42,574 bases of DNA from Chara braunii (taxonomy: Eukaryota > Streptophyta > Charophyceae > Charales > Characeae), in the NCBI GenBank assembly GCA_003427395.1, contig BFEA01000168.1:2401376-2443949 (forward strand), given 5' to 3'. The translations under genes were made by a program, and so were the position numbers. The stretch's first letter is position 1. Every line of letters starts with the position of its first letter. Shown piece after piece: positions 1 through 9,836 of the stretch. The notes under the pieces were generated by a model, which worked only from the letters and a program-made list of their open reading frames with translations, was not told where the DNA came from and searched no databases.

Positions 1-201
1 GATTAGTGAGACGAAAGTTTGTCCACTGCGCCTCATTTTTATCATACAAAAGCAGGTCAACAAGTGATCCCAAAAACCGCTTGTAGTCGAGTAATCAATT
101 CTTTGCTCTGCTGAAACCGCGCAAATATGGCAATTCATTCCACAACACTAGATACCACTTACAAACTTAGAGGAAAGTTAAGAAAACCCAGGCAGGATAA
201 C
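1..201. other. A/T-rich sequence, no gene seen
   Basis: No convincing coding region or known repeat is visible here. The stretch leads into the tandem array that follows. Confidence 0.4.
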
Positions 202-945
202 GATCACTCTTAAATGTATTACGTTGTACGAAAGCAGGACGTCTTGAAATGTGCACCTTTGGAGTCCTTTCATTAAAGAAGCAGAAAACAGATGCAGTTC
301 AGGCATCCCAAATTTCGTTTGTAGTTCTAAAAAGCAAGAGGCAAAAACACATTAGAAAAAAAGAAAAGGAACAAGCACTCCAAGAATGTACGGTCTTGTA
401 CCGAAGCCAGACGTCTCGACATTTGCATGTTTATAGTCCTATAACATGTAACGCAAAAAATTGTTGCAGCTTTGAAATTTTCAATTCCATTTATAGTTCT
501 TTAAAAACATGACGCACACACACGAGAGAAAAAAAGGAAGGAACAAGCACTCCGAAAATGTACGCCTTTGTACCGAAGCCAGATCTTTTGACATTTGCGC
601 AATTAGAGTCCTAGAAATTGGAAAGCAAAAAATCATCTCAGCTTTGGAATTCTCCATTCCGTTTATAGTTCTATAAACTGCGACGCACAAACATGCGAGA
701 AAAACGAAAACAAAGAAGCACTCCGAAAATGTGCGCCCTTGTACCAAAGCCGGACATCTTGACATTTGTGTATTTATAGTCCTATAAATTGGAACGCAAA
801 AAACCATGTCAGCTTCAAAATTCTCCATTCCATTTTTGGTTCTTTAAACCGTGATGCACAAACATGCGAGAAAAAAGAAAATAAAGAAGCACTTCGAAAA
901 TGTGCGCCCTTGTACCGAAGTCAGACATCTTGACATTTGCGTATT
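202..945. repeat. Tandem array, period about 171 bp
   Basis: The phrase AAGCACTCCGAAAATGT and the following TTGTACCGAAGCCAGA recur at about 373, 545, 716 and 887, giving spacings of 172, 171 and 171 bp. A more decayed monomer precedes them from about 202. Each monomer also holds a TATAGTTCT/TATAGTCCT pair and a CGACGCACAAACATGCGAG-like segment. The short ORFs here (249-512 plus, 481-828 minus) are repeat translations. The period is satellite-like, but only four to five monomers are present. Confidence 0.85.
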
Positions 946-954
946 TAACACCGA

Positions 955-1530
955 ATTCGTGAAAACCTAACAAAAACTAACATTTTTTTTAGAATGAAAA
1001 AGTAAAGGTCAAACTGTTAGGCGAGAGCATGTTAGAGGAAAGGAGGCAAAAAAAAAAGCAAAAAGTCGAACGATTCTCAAAATGTGCAAGAAAATAATTT
1101 CCAGCAAAGCGCAAGTTATAGAACTATAAATTAATTATTAATATAACTCTATTTTTAAGTTAACTGTAAAACCCTTGTCAAAAATATATGTTATGTAAAA
1201 GAAGAATTAAAACAACTTTTGCCTGGGAGACATCTTCAAATTCCTAGCCAACGTTGATTTAAAATAAAAAATAAAAAATAAAAAATTATTTAATAAAAAC
1301 ACTTAAAATTTAAAAACAATATATTCGTCCCTGTACGAGAGAACATATCCAAACGAATGTATTCATGCATAGGAGAGCATGTGTGCATGTTTGGAAAACC
1401 CCCGAATAGGTTCGTCGTGCTACATACCTTAAAGAACTATAAATATGATTTTTTTAGTTAAACAAAAAATTGTGATATTTCAGTTCTCGAATTAACGGTG
1501 TTTTGCAAGGTACTGATTTTTTGTAAAAAA
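955..1530 (+). repeat. A-rich dispersed repeat, copy 1
   Basis: The sequence from ATTCGTGAAAACCT to about 1530 matches 20033-20800 in the same orientation through many blocks, for example ACAACTTTTGCCTGGGAGAC (1210) against ACAACTTTTGCCTCGGAGAC (20483), and GGAAAACCCCCGAATA (1393) against the same string (20656). Copies differ by many substitutions and A/T-rich indels. No ORF is conserved between them, so it behaves as a non-coding dispersed repeat. Family unknown. Confidence 0.8.
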
Positions 1531-2728
1531 CTTGCTTCTCTCCTCATCACTTCTTGTGGTTCTGAAAAAATAGTTTTCTATTCCTTTTTTGCGGTTAATT
1601 TACTTCACACAAAATTTTGTTCATGTACGAGGCCTGAAAAAAGTATTATCAGAATCTTTAAAAATTTTCTTGCAAACCTTACAATTTATTTTATTAGGTT
1701 TTCACGAATTCTATATTTTTTCTAATTGGGATGGTCAAATCAATGTGGTGAGAGCGGAAGGCGCGTCACATCGTCACCGGATACCACTTGAATGACCACC
1801 CCAATTACACAGATTGTTCAACTCGCCTCCTTCGATCCTTCTGGAACCCGGCCCTTCTTCTGCCAAGCTCATCTACACGCCATGCTACCCGCACCTCACT
1901 CTGGCTCCCCGCTTTCTTCTGCGAAATAAATTCTCGCAACCCCTTCCTCTCCCTCTCTTTGAGCTTGGCTGCAATACTGCATGAGCTATGCGCGATGTCC
2001 ACAACGTCGAACAGGCTCGACAAGCCCAAGTGACGGGCGTCGGGCGGAATGACGACGTGGAGCGGGCTTAGCGATAGACTCGGGGTTAGACAGTCGGAGG
2101 GACCGAGCGGTGGTGGAGATCAGACGACGTTAGCAGCAGGGTCTTGTTGCTAGGGTTGTCGGCTAGGAAACACCCGCGGACGCGTCCACGGGGCCGAGCT
2201 CGGAGGGCGGACGTATACACGGCCGCCTCCGCGGCCGACCTCGTCCGTCCCGCGGACCCAAATTTACCAGATTGTTCCTGAATTAAATAATGGGCCAAAA
2301 AAAAAAAGGGGGGGTTGTAGGGAATTTGTAGGGAATTTTAAGCCGTACAATCCCATATTTGTTGTTTTGGAATCCGACTTTGTTTAGGATTGTTAACAAA
2401 TCAAAAACTAAATTGGATTTAAAGAAGAAAAAAATACAGAAAAGCAAGATTTTTTTTTTGTCATTTTTTATCATGAGATATATGGTCCCTGAGTTCACCT
2501 GTATTTGTTTGACGGTGATATCAGCTCGATCAGCCAGTCGCGGCATACAACCATCTTGACTTCGTTGCAGGAGTGGGCGCAGCAGGTGTCCCTCGAGTGG
2601 CAGCACGGTCTTGGCCGACCAGGGCATAATCTTATCCCCACCTTGGCGCCGGATCTTGACAACATCCGCGTTTCTCCACGTCAGCCCCCGGTCGCCCTCC
2701 CCACCCTCGTCGCCTTCCAGCCTCCTCA
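1531..2728. other. Intergenic, no supported gene
   Basis: A/T-rich to about 1730, then G/C-rich with short ORFs on both strands that look like shadows. A CGCGGACG/CGTCCG-rich stretch with partial dyad symmetry lies at about 2165-2265. An A-run followed by a G-run sits at 2298-2316 and a T-run near 2450. I see no domain, splice structure or repeat partner elsewhere in the window. Confidence 0.4.
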
Positions 2729-3745
2729 ATGAACCGTCCTGCCCTCACCCCCCTCTCTATCTTTGGCCTCCCCTCCCTCTTCCCCACCTTCTGGCGATCT
2801 GATCTCCATTCCCACATCTCTCTCGTAATCGAACCCCTTCCTGTCCCCATACTTAACCCCGGGTACTGGCAAGCGTGGCGCCGGATCTTTGTCGATCTGT
2901 CTGTGTGTTTGGCTCGAGTGCAAGTGACGTGGATGCCGACCGATAACCAGCCTGCGTGCCTTGAGAGCGTGGAGTTGCTGATCGTGCAAGCTTGGAGGAC
3001 GGGCACAAAAGGTGATCTTCTTGGGTTTTTGTACGGATCGGTGCGCCCTGGTCACCGTCAGGTGATCGCACAAGAGCTTATCGAGTCGATCGTTCAGCTG
3101 GCGGACGATCTCTCTCCTGACATCGTATCGCAGAGCGACTACAGCCCCGCTCCAAACATCCTCACACGGACGTTAGATCCGTACCTTCAGTGGACTGCGT
3201 GCTTGGAAGAGCCGGCGAGCGAAGATTCTCTACCCTCACGCCAAGCCTATCTGAAGCCGTACGACATCATCGCTCACGCCTTTTATGCAAGGGAGGAGGT
3301 GGTAGAGGAGGCAGGAGGGGACGACGAAGAGTCAACGGAAGAAGGGAGCTATAGTGAGTATAGCGAGGGCGAGCAAAGTGGGAGCGAAGAAGAAGAAGAG
3401 GGAGGAAGTGGATCGGAGTGGGAAGCTTTGCCGGAGGAAGCGGCACGCATCGGTATGGAGGCGGAGGATCCCGAAGTCGCACGAAGAAGACGGGAGATTG
3501 CCGCGGGGAAGGAGCAATTAGAGATCGCCCCCGAAGCAAGCTTGCGCATCAGCGACGACCCGACCCGGAATCCGGAGCCTCCCGAGTCCGGAGATGGCGG
3601 ATTGACGACAGCCGCCCCAGGCCCATCGCGGCGGAGACGCAGCCGGTCCCCCTCCTCCTCCTCCCCAACCCGTCCCGCAGTTCGTCCACGTACCAATGCG
3701 GGCGATAGGCCTTCATCCCCGGTCATTATCCCACCGTCCCCTTGA
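2729..3745 (+). CDS. Hypothetical acidic, Arg/Ser-rich protein, 338 codons
   Basis: An uninterrupted ORF from ATG (2729) to TGA (3743-3745). Residues 1-185 look like an ordinary globular region without a motif I recognise. Residues 189-247 are strongly acidic, with runs of Glu, Ser and Gly. An arginine patch at 252-255 is followed by a Lys/Glu-rich stretch, and residues 301-307 (RRRRSRS) start a Ser/Pro/Arg tail reaching the stop. The layout resembles nucleic-acid-binding or gag-accessory proteins, but that is only composition. The C-terminal half is G/C-rich, so opposite-strand ORFs here are shadows. It lies upstream of an LTR-like unit on the same strand (5490-6815) and might be the 3' ORF of an old retroelement. 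The start is the first ATG of the ORF; the protein could be longer if spliced. Confidence 0.5.
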   Translation: MNRPALTPLSIFGLPSLFPTFWRSDLHSHISLVIEPLPVPILNPGYWQAWRRIFVDLSVCLARVQVTWMPTDNQPACLESVELLIVQAWRTGTKGDLLGFLYGSVRPGHRQVIAQELIESIVQLADDLSPDIVSQSDYSPAPNILTRTLDPYLQWTACLEEPASEDSLPSRQAYLKPYDIIAHAFYAREEVVEEAGGDDEESTEEGSYSEYSEGEQSGSEEEEEGGSGSEWEALPEEAARIGMEAEDPEVARRRREIAAGKEQLEIAPEASLRISDDPTRNPEPPESGDGGLTTAAPGPSRRRRSRSPSSSSPTRPAVRPRTNAGDRPSSPVIIPPSP

Positions 3746-4235
3746 TTACCTTACCCTAGAGCCGATCCGTACCCCTGTCACCTTCCCCCATAATCCCTTC
3801 CCTCCCCACCATTTTCGCCACTTCTACTCTACGCGTCTTGTTGCCACCGTCCACCCTTACCCCTCTCTTCAACCCATGAATCCTACGTTTTGTCTGCACA
3901 TCTTTTTGTTCAGCGCTGCGTGGGAACAATGCAGCGTAGTGGAGGTCTACTGCATGGCAACGGGAACAATCCCCTCCTGCCGTCACCATTATCTATTCCG
4001 CACAACCCTCATCCGCACCCTCTCCTCCCTCTACAGACTACCGTGACTATCTTGCCTCCCTCCCTTAGACCGGCGATCGGTTCCCTCGCTTCCACCGGAT
4101 CATACGTTACGAAGCACTCCCAGTGACCATAGAAGGAATGAATCGCTACCTACCTCCACTGCCCTCTCATCCTCCCCGTGAACATCCCCACATGTACCGC
4201 GTCTATTACCCCATCCCTACGAGGCGCTAATCCCG
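3746..4235 (+). pseudogene. Possible decayed coding stretch after the 338-codon ORF
   Basis: From about 3961 one frame reads with coding-like composition (many Pro, Tyr, His) to a TAA just before 4235. It is broken by one TAG near 4067 and is in a different frame from the ORF upstream. I recognise no domain. It could be the broken continuation of the upstream gene, or chance in C/T-rich DNA. Confidence 0.2.
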
Positions 4236-5489
4236 ACCTCGCCTTTTTCCTTTCTCCTCACCATGCGACATGAATCAGCAGCTTCGTGAAGATCATGCCA
4301 TCGACGATGACATCAACCTACGCTCTGATTCGACGGGACGCGACGAAGAGGGGGGGGGGTGCAGAGCACACAGAGACCAGGTGGACGATGATGGCGTCAC
4401 CTGGACGGTCTCCGCAGTGCCAACAACGAATTGGAGTCAGAAGGAGGATGGGAATCACTGGGCTGAGACGATCTTGCCACTGATGTTGTCGCCATCTCAT
4501 CCTCGGCTCGAATTATCGTTCCTTGCACTGCTTCCTGCTCCTTCGTCTCTTCATGCAATCAGGAGATCGCATAATTTGGAACCCCCTGCGCGTCACATAT
4601 GTGACGTACCATCTCCCGACCCTGTGCTATCTTCCGTACCCCTTGTTTTTAACAACTCCCCCCCCCCCTCTCTCTCTCTCCTTCGGCCCTTCTTGTATTT
4701 TACCGACTCTACAAATCCATCGGCAAGCTTTTTTGATTTCGGGAAGATTGTTTTCTTTTCGAGGTTCTAGTAAGTCCGGGAATTTTGTCTTTTTGCAATT
4801 TGTGAAATGCATGGGAAATTACGCGCGCCTTAGCGAGCGCGCTGGGAATCAGGCTCCACAGTTGCAAATTCTGGGATAAGCAGGAACGCGACGTGTCCTT
4901 TTTGTGCATGAATGTTCTTGGTCACGTCGGAGAAAACTGTAGGAATTTTTGTGAGAATACGAAGGGCACGGGGTCCTTCTTTTCGCGCTTCGGCATATTC
5001 GCGCGCAGATATGGTGATTTCAATTTTTGAATTTAATTTAGGCAAGCGGTAATTGTGTGTGCGCTTTTCGCTAGCAACGCCGCACATGCAAGCTCCCCCC
5101 CTCATCACTTCTCGCGTCGTTCTTCCCTCCCATTCTTCTTTCCTTCTTCTTCCCCCTCTCGTTCCCAACTGTTTTTCTGTCCCCTTGCTCTTTGGGCGCC
5201 CATTCTCCTTCTTGCTCGTCTGAATCTCGGACCCGTCTTGCGCTACTTCTCGCGCTCTTTTTTTCCTCTCTCTCCCAAACACATCGCACGAAGCTCGGTT
5301 GAGCCCCTGATCACTCCCGTTCGCCAATCAGACGCGTGGAACGATAGGACTTCCCTATCTTGCAGCGAATCCGATTGGTTGAACTTCGCGTTCGAGGGAT
5401 CAACATGGCTTCTCCCACACACTCCTCTCAAAGTCTTCTCCTCCTGCTTCTCTTGCACCTTGACTTCCCCTTCGCCTTTCTCCTTTTCT
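4236..5489. other. Intergenic, pyrimidine-rich, no supported gene
   Basis: Contains a G-run (4350-4359), a C/T-rich tract at 4656-4682, and pyrimidine-rich stretches at 5090-5280. ORFs on both strands are long only because the DNA is biased. No domain or repeat partner was found. Confidence 0.4.
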
Positions 5490-6815
5490 ACCTCCCTTGC
5501 CGCAACTATAAATTTCGCAAGCGCGTCCGCAAAGCTCTCTTACGTTTTCAAACTCCCAAGCCAGCTTCCAGGAAGTCGTGGCTAGGAGAGGTGGTTATGC
5601 GAGTCGGGCAGTCCTGTCGGGCTGACAGTAGGCCGATCGGCTGCGCGCTTGATCACCACGACGGACTGTGGGATCCGGGCGAGCCGAGTCGAGTCTGCGT
5701 CGGCGGAGTGACGATCGCATGGGCAGAGGTTAGCATGCGACGATAGGGATCGTCGGTGTGGGTATGAGGATCGGTGCTTGGAGTTGAGTGAATGGCCCGG
5801 GGCCATGTTGAAATTCATGGCGATTGCGCCTTTTCTGTTGCGGATCTTTATCTTTCGGTGTGAGTGTAAGGCGGAAACGCCAGATTTTTCCCCTTGGGAT
5901 CTTGGATCTTTGCATCGTCCATCTCTCTCGCTCTCTCTCTCTGTTTCTCTTCTCTCTTTCCTACTCTCCCCCTTTGTCTGTGAATGGCCTGGTGTCCATA
6001 TGATTGCTCTTCCTCTGAATGGGAATGAATCTGTGTATTTTTGCGAACTTCTTCCGGAACTCTTCCATTAGTTTCCTGGGTAATCTCGAGAAAGCCAGGG
6101 ACTCCAGTGTGTCTGTCTCGTGAACGATGAGTGCGAGTGTACAGTCCCCTGATTTCATATACATATACAAATTTTCGCACCTTCCACAGTGAATGTATGC
6201 ATGGGTAGATGATTGTTTCGTCGATTCGATCTGACGGGATTCTGTTCGAGAATGCAAGAGTGTTTAGATCTGCACTGCGCATGCCATCTGCCTTATGTTG
6301 CACGACATCGACAGACGGCAAACTGAGTCGCGAGTTGATCGCTCGCTGTCACAAGCTTAGTCGACATATGATTGCATGACCCACTCTCTGTTTATTCGAT
6401 CGCACCTTGCTTTTGATTAATTGATATGTGGACGGACGGTCGTCCGTCGATCGGGCGTCGACCTTCCGTATCTCCCTCGCCAGCGCGTCCCTTTCCCTAC
6501 AACAAGGAAATGACACGTGTATGCGAGTGGGATGTACGGGAAGCTGTCGCACAGATCGGCGGTCGATACTATTTCCCTCCTGAAAATCGTTGTTCTGGGT
6601 TTGTGGATGCGGGCTTTGTCATTATCGATACTCATTTTCCGCCTTATTCGGTATTGTTGCCTTTCAATGAGTTGATTGTTATTCCGTGGACGGTAGTGGC
6701 GCCCCATTGGCCTCGAACCCTGTGCTCTGAATGTCGGCGTTTCGATCGCTACGAATCAAAGGGCTTCCACTACCGGATACGGAGTGAAGAAGAGCACAAG
6801 GAAAGAGTGACGTGA
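5490..6815 (+). mobile_element. LTR-like unit, copy 1 (most diverged)
   Basis: This segment has the same order of landmarks as 17443-18610 and the reverse complement of 25007-26690. They are a TATAAAT box (5507-5513), an AGCTCTCTTA motif, a GAGTCGGGC motif followed by CACGACGGACTGTGG (about 5600-5670), a pyrimidine tract (5920-5970), ATGCATG-rich spacer, and finally a peptide-coding block (6490-6710). No primer binding site or gag follows it, so it would be a solo or 3' LTR. The boundaries are approximate. Confidence 0.5.
6426..6815 (+). CDS. Small conserved ORF inside the LTR-like unit, 129 codons
   Basis: ORF of 129 codons ending in TGA at 6813-6815. From about residue 22 to 95 it aligns with translated blocks in the two other copies of the unit (18350-18575 plus; 25363-25565 minus). 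Shared features are FPx3ExxRV, Dx(V/L)R, then T-x-FPP (residues 69-73), LP(F/Y)xxLxV(V/I)PW. Copies 1 and 2 differ at nearly every third codon position while keeping the residues, which is what selection on a protein leaves behind. A CSEC pair (about residues 103-106) occurs only in this copy. The start codon is not certain because similarity begins downstream of the first ATG. I do not recognise the family. Confidence 0.5.
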   Translation: MWTDGRPSIGRRPSVSPSPARPFPYNKEMTRVCEWDVREAVAQIGGRYYFPPENRCSGFVDAGFVIIDTHFPPYSVLLPFNELIVIPWTVVAPHWPRTLCSECRRFDRYESKGFHYRIRSEEEHKERVT

Positions 6816-7344
6816 CTAAGACCATCCACGTCGGACTCAGAACTAACCCACGAGAGACGTCGGGACCTGATACGGAAACGGGATACGCACAGCGTGCGAA
6901 AACCCTTCCGCTCTAAATGAAGATCTGTAGCTCGTTGGGAAGCTCGACAATACTTTTTAGATTGAATCTTTTCTCTTTTCGCGCCGTGCCTGCGCGCGCG
7001 TTTTACGACGCGGGAAAAACGTACAACTTACTGCATCGGACCAACACGAGGGACTTCAGTTCCGTCTGTGTCCCCACACTAAATTTCCAAAAATCCTTGG
7101 CACACCCCATCTTGCTGTTTTTCTGGGCCTCTTTTCCGCACTCCTAGCACTCCGTACGAAAGACAACACAGGGCGTGAGGTTTGCGCGTCACACGTGTGT
7201 CCATAATTACCCAGCCTTCTACTCGTGTCGTGTGCGACAAGCGTATCATCGTCGGTATGGCCTTCTATTCATGTCATGTCATGTTCAAGAGTTTAGCTTT
7301 GGCAATGCCGGTGAGGTGATGTGTTTGTAACTTTGTGTGCAACA
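6816..7344. other. Intergenic, no supported gene
   Basis: Nothing beyond short ORFs and a TCATGTCATG repeat at 7273-7282 is visible. Confidence 0.4.
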
Positions 7345-7796
7345 GCGCCGGAGTGGAAGGCCGATGGAATCCGGCCATGGAGTGTCCATTCCCTAGAACG
7401 AGGGCAAAGAAGGGGAGAAAGGAAGTGGAAAGAGGTATGAGAAGGTGGGCGGAACACTGGAAGTGCGGGCACAATCATGCAAAACGTTTGGGCGTGTAGT
7501 ACCAAACGGCTGAGTTTTGGGCGGCCAAAACCGAAAAGGTTTTTGCGTGGGCTCCTCCTACCAATTATCCCAGAGTGGAAGGTAGATGGAGCTGGACGAT
7601 GCAGTGTTGATTCCACAGCAAGAGGGCGAAGAAGGGGGGAAAGGAGGTGGAAAGGGGTGAGAAGTTGAGAGGCACAGTGGACGAAATGCGTGCTCGAAAA
7701 AAGAAAAAAAAAAGCGTGCTCGCCTGGGCGATTGTTTGTGCACACCAGTGGTCCAGTGCCAGAGTGGATGGTCGAGTTTCCATAGACGACCGTGTG
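7345..7796 (+). repeat. Two-unit tandem duplication, period about 224 bp, plus a partial third unit
   Basis: GAGTGGAAGGCCGATGGA at 7350 and GAGTGGAAGGTAGATGGA at 7573 begin related units. Both run into an AGGGCRAAGAAGGGGRGAAAGG tract (about 7400 and 7621). A third unit starts with CCAGAGTGGATGGTCGA (7750) and is split by the TIR element at 7800-8207; its remainder resumes at 8208. The unit has no conserved ORF. Confidence 0.65.
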
Positions 7797-7799
7797 TTA

Positions 7800-8207
7800 G
7801 GGCCTCGCCGCACCACAGTCGAAATGCAAAAAAACTCGACGGCTGTCAGAACAAAGTCGACAGCCTCCATTCGACAGTTTGCCCCCCTTTAGCCACACAA
7901 CACTGTAGAGTCCACGCACTTGTGAATGCAAGATGGAAAACGACGAACGCGCCAGAGGGTACGACAAGCATTAGTCCATCCCGACCTTACCACCAGTCAC
8001 CGAATTTTGACGAGAAGTCGACGACGCAGCCGAGGAGTGTCGAAAGCAATGGAGTAGCAGGCTGGGGATTCAACAACTTTCGACAGGAGGTGTCGAGAAG
8101 CATTCTCTGACAGCTGCCGGATTTTTTTCCCGTCTCCAACTTCGACAGCCTGTGTGGCCAAGCGAAAATGTCGAAAATAGCATTTTCGCAGTGGTGCGGC
8201 GAGGCCC
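7800..8207 (+). mobile_element. MITE-like TIR element, 408 bp, TSD TTA
   Basis: Left end GGGCCTCGCCGCACCAC and right end GTGGTGCGGCGAGGCCC are perfect inverted repeats for 17 bp and continue imperfectly for about 10 more. It is flanked by TTA on both sides (7797-7799 and 8208-8210). The tandem copy of the flank at 8378-8392 reads GTGTTAATTCCACAG without the element, which is an empty site. The interior has no transposase. The part 7833-8145 recurs almost unchanged at 10500-10785, and part recurs inverted at 16570-16660. Guanine-led TIRs and a TTA duplication suggest PIF/Harbinger-type mobilisation, by inference. Confidence 0.85.
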
Positions 8208-8580
8208 TTAATTCCACAGAAAAAGGGCAAAGAAGAGCAGAAAGGAAGAGGAAAGTGGTGAAAAGTTTCATCATCTTTCAAATCATTATTATTATTTTTT
8301 TACATCTTTCAAATTCTTTCAATTATTCACTGGATTAAAAAAAAAAGAAAAAAAACGAAACGCCCTGACAATGACTTGTGTTAATTCCACAGAAAAAGGG
8401 CAAAGAAGAGCAGAAAGGAAGAGGAAAGTGGTGAAAAGTTTCATCATCTTTCAAATTTAATTTTTGTTTTTTTTTACATCTTTCACATTCTTTCAATTAT
8501 TCACTGGATTAAAAAAAAAAGAAAAATCCTTTAAAAAAAAATAAAAATAAAAAAAAATGAAACGCCCTGACAATGACACG
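8208..8580 (+). repeat. Tandem duplication, about 176 bp unit
   Basis: TTAATTCCACAGAAAAAGGG begins at 8208 and again at 8381. Both copies continue through AAGAGCAGAAAGGAAGAGG, a CATCTTTCA segment, TTCAATTATTCACTGGATTA, an A-run, and CGCCCTGACAATGAC. They differ mainly in the length of A/T runs. The second copy preserves the empty site of the 7800-8207 insertion. Confidence 0.85.
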
Positions 8581-8659
8581 TGGAAATCGGATGCTTCCAC
8601 GTAGAAAGGGCTGGACTTTTTCTTTGTTTTGGGAAGACAGGCTGCCTTCAGGTCGTGAG

Positions 8660-8734
8660 ACGGTCAATAGGCTTATCCCAGTTGCCAGTTGGTACACCCA
8701 TGAACAGTTGACATGCAGACCTGAGTTCGAATTA
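8660..8734 (+). repeat. Possible tRNA-derived (SINE-like) fragment cut by a TIR element
   Basis: TTGCCAGTTGG (about 8683) resembles a pol III A box, and GAGTTCGAATT (about 8724) matches 9 of 11 positions of a B box, at tRNA-like spacing. The T-arm is cut where the TIR element at 8735 begins after TTA. The anticodon arm does not fold properly, so this is not called a tRNA. Confidence 0.3.
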
Positions 8735-8777
8735 GGGCATCGCCACACCACTCTCTAAATGTGCAAAATGGGAATGA

Positions 8778-8934
8778 GGGCCTCGCCACACCACTCTTGA
8801 AACTGCGTTTTTGAGAGTTGGATGCATCTCCACACAGCCACTTGAGGGTTGAAGCCCGAAAACTCTTTCGAGAGTTGTCAGAACCTCGTTTCAAGAGTAG
8901 CTCTCGAAACTCCGAAACGCCCAGCCTGCAGCAC

Positions 8935-8996
<62 letters not shown>

Positions 8997-9251
8997 ACGG
9001 CTCTTTTCAAGCGTCCTCCCGAGGGCACTCGAAGGGCTCTTGGTTTTCGACAGGTGTCAGGCCGTTATCCTGAGGCCATTCGGAAAAAAACAAAGTTGTA
9101 CGACTGTCGTTTTTCATCCTTTGTCCAACACCATCGCCCTTTCGAGAGTGCTGTGTGGCGAGGGGCCCGAAACTCTCGAAAACCCAACTCTTGAGAGCGT
9201 CTGACAGCTCTCGAAAAATTTCCCCGTTTCGAGAGTGGTGTGGCGAGGCCC
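8778..9251 (+). mobile_element. TIR element inserted in a relative, 474 bp, TSD TGA
   Basis: Left end GGGCCTCGCCACACCACTCT and right end AGAGTGGTGTGGCGAGGCCC are perfect 20-bp inverted repeats, flanked by TGA at 8775-8777 and 9252-9254. No transposase ORF. The interior holds a 55-T run (8940-8994) that may be an artefact, so the true length is uncertain. Positions 8993-9251 reappear at 14265-14523. Confidence 0.8.
8940..8994. repeat. Poly-T run of 55 flanked by GCACGGCTCTT
   Basis: An unbroken T tract with the same GCACGGCTCTTTT string on both sides (from 8931 and from 8995). This looks like either a poly(A)-tail-only retroinsertion with a target duplication or a false join in the assembly. 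The right-hand copy of the string is also where the duplicated block begins. Confidence 0.85.
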
Positions 9252-9323
9252 TGAACTAACTTTCCCCTAGAACATGGCCATCGGCCACATTATTGTTCTT
9301 TTTTTGGGGGGGGGCATCCCTTA

Positions 9324-9428
9324 AAATTGGCCACACCACTCTCCAAATGTGCAAAATGAGAATGAACTTCCTGCTAGAACATGGCCAGACGCACCTTTCC
9401 ACATTTCGAGAGTGGTTTTGGGAGGCCC
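9324..9428 (+). mobile_element. Degenerate copy of the 122-bp TIR element
   Basis: GGCCACACCACTCTCCAAAT, then GTGCAAAATGAGAATGAACT, TAGAACATGGCCAGACGCAC and TTTCGAGAGTGG follow the order of 29324-29445, but both termini have decayed. A further left end of the family, GGGCCTCGCTGCACTAC, begins at about 9437 after TTA. Confidence 0.6.
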
Positions 9429-9509
9429 AAGATTAGGGCCTCGCTGCACTACGGTAGACTCATGAAAAATTTCAAGAGCACATCTAGCGCTGTCAGACTC
9501 CTGGATTGG

Positions 9510-9667
9510 CATCAAGTGCTGTCGTCGCTGCACTTACTCCGGACTCTGGACTCTTTTGCACATATGTGCAGAAATGGTGTTGAGTTTCCTGAACTGCACG
9601 TCTCCACAAACACTTCCAGATTCAGGCATCGAGGTAGCTCAACGCTGCTAGTGGGACTTGGCCCCTG
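9510..9667 (-). mobile_element. Copy of the GGGGCCAGGTCCCACTAG fold-back element
   Basis: GTGCAGAAATGG, GTTGAGTTTCCTG, CACGTCTCCACAAAC, CCAGATTCAGGC and CTCAACGCTGCTAGTGGGAC match, in reverse orientation, the element at 33195-33356. The terminus is GTGGGACTTGGCCCC. The other terminus is degraded. Confidence 0.55.
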
Positions 9668-9836
9668 CGCAAGGATTACATGCATAAATCGAGAAATGGT
9701 CCAAAAAAAAAAAAAAAAAAAAAAGAGTGGACAGAGGAAAGTCGTCAATTTGAGGAGTCTTGGCCAGCTGTCAGTCCTCGCTGTGTGGTGAACCCTCGCA
9801 CGTCTGCTCAAGCAAGAAAGAACGACCCTCTCTCGA

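Larger units (their letters stand above)
8735..9320 (+). mobile_element. Outer TIR element interrupted by a second one
   Basis: Starts GGGCATCGCCACACCAC after TTA (8732-8734). Its left 43 bp matches the start of the intact 122-bp element at 29324. The match stops at a TGA, where a 474-bp relative is inserted (8778-9251), and resumes after the second TGA with CTAGAACATGGCC, as in 29324-29445. The right end is degenerate: GCATCCC (9314-9320) followed by TTA (9321-9323). The exact right boundary is an inference. Confidence 0.6.

Noticed and set aside
202-945. CRISPR-like array
   Set aside because: The whole ~171-bp unit is repeated, not a short repeat with unique spacers, and the context is eukaryotic.
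8660-8734. Functional tRNA gene
   Set aside because: A- and B-box-like motifs exist, but the anticodon arm does not fold with T33 and the 3' part is missing.
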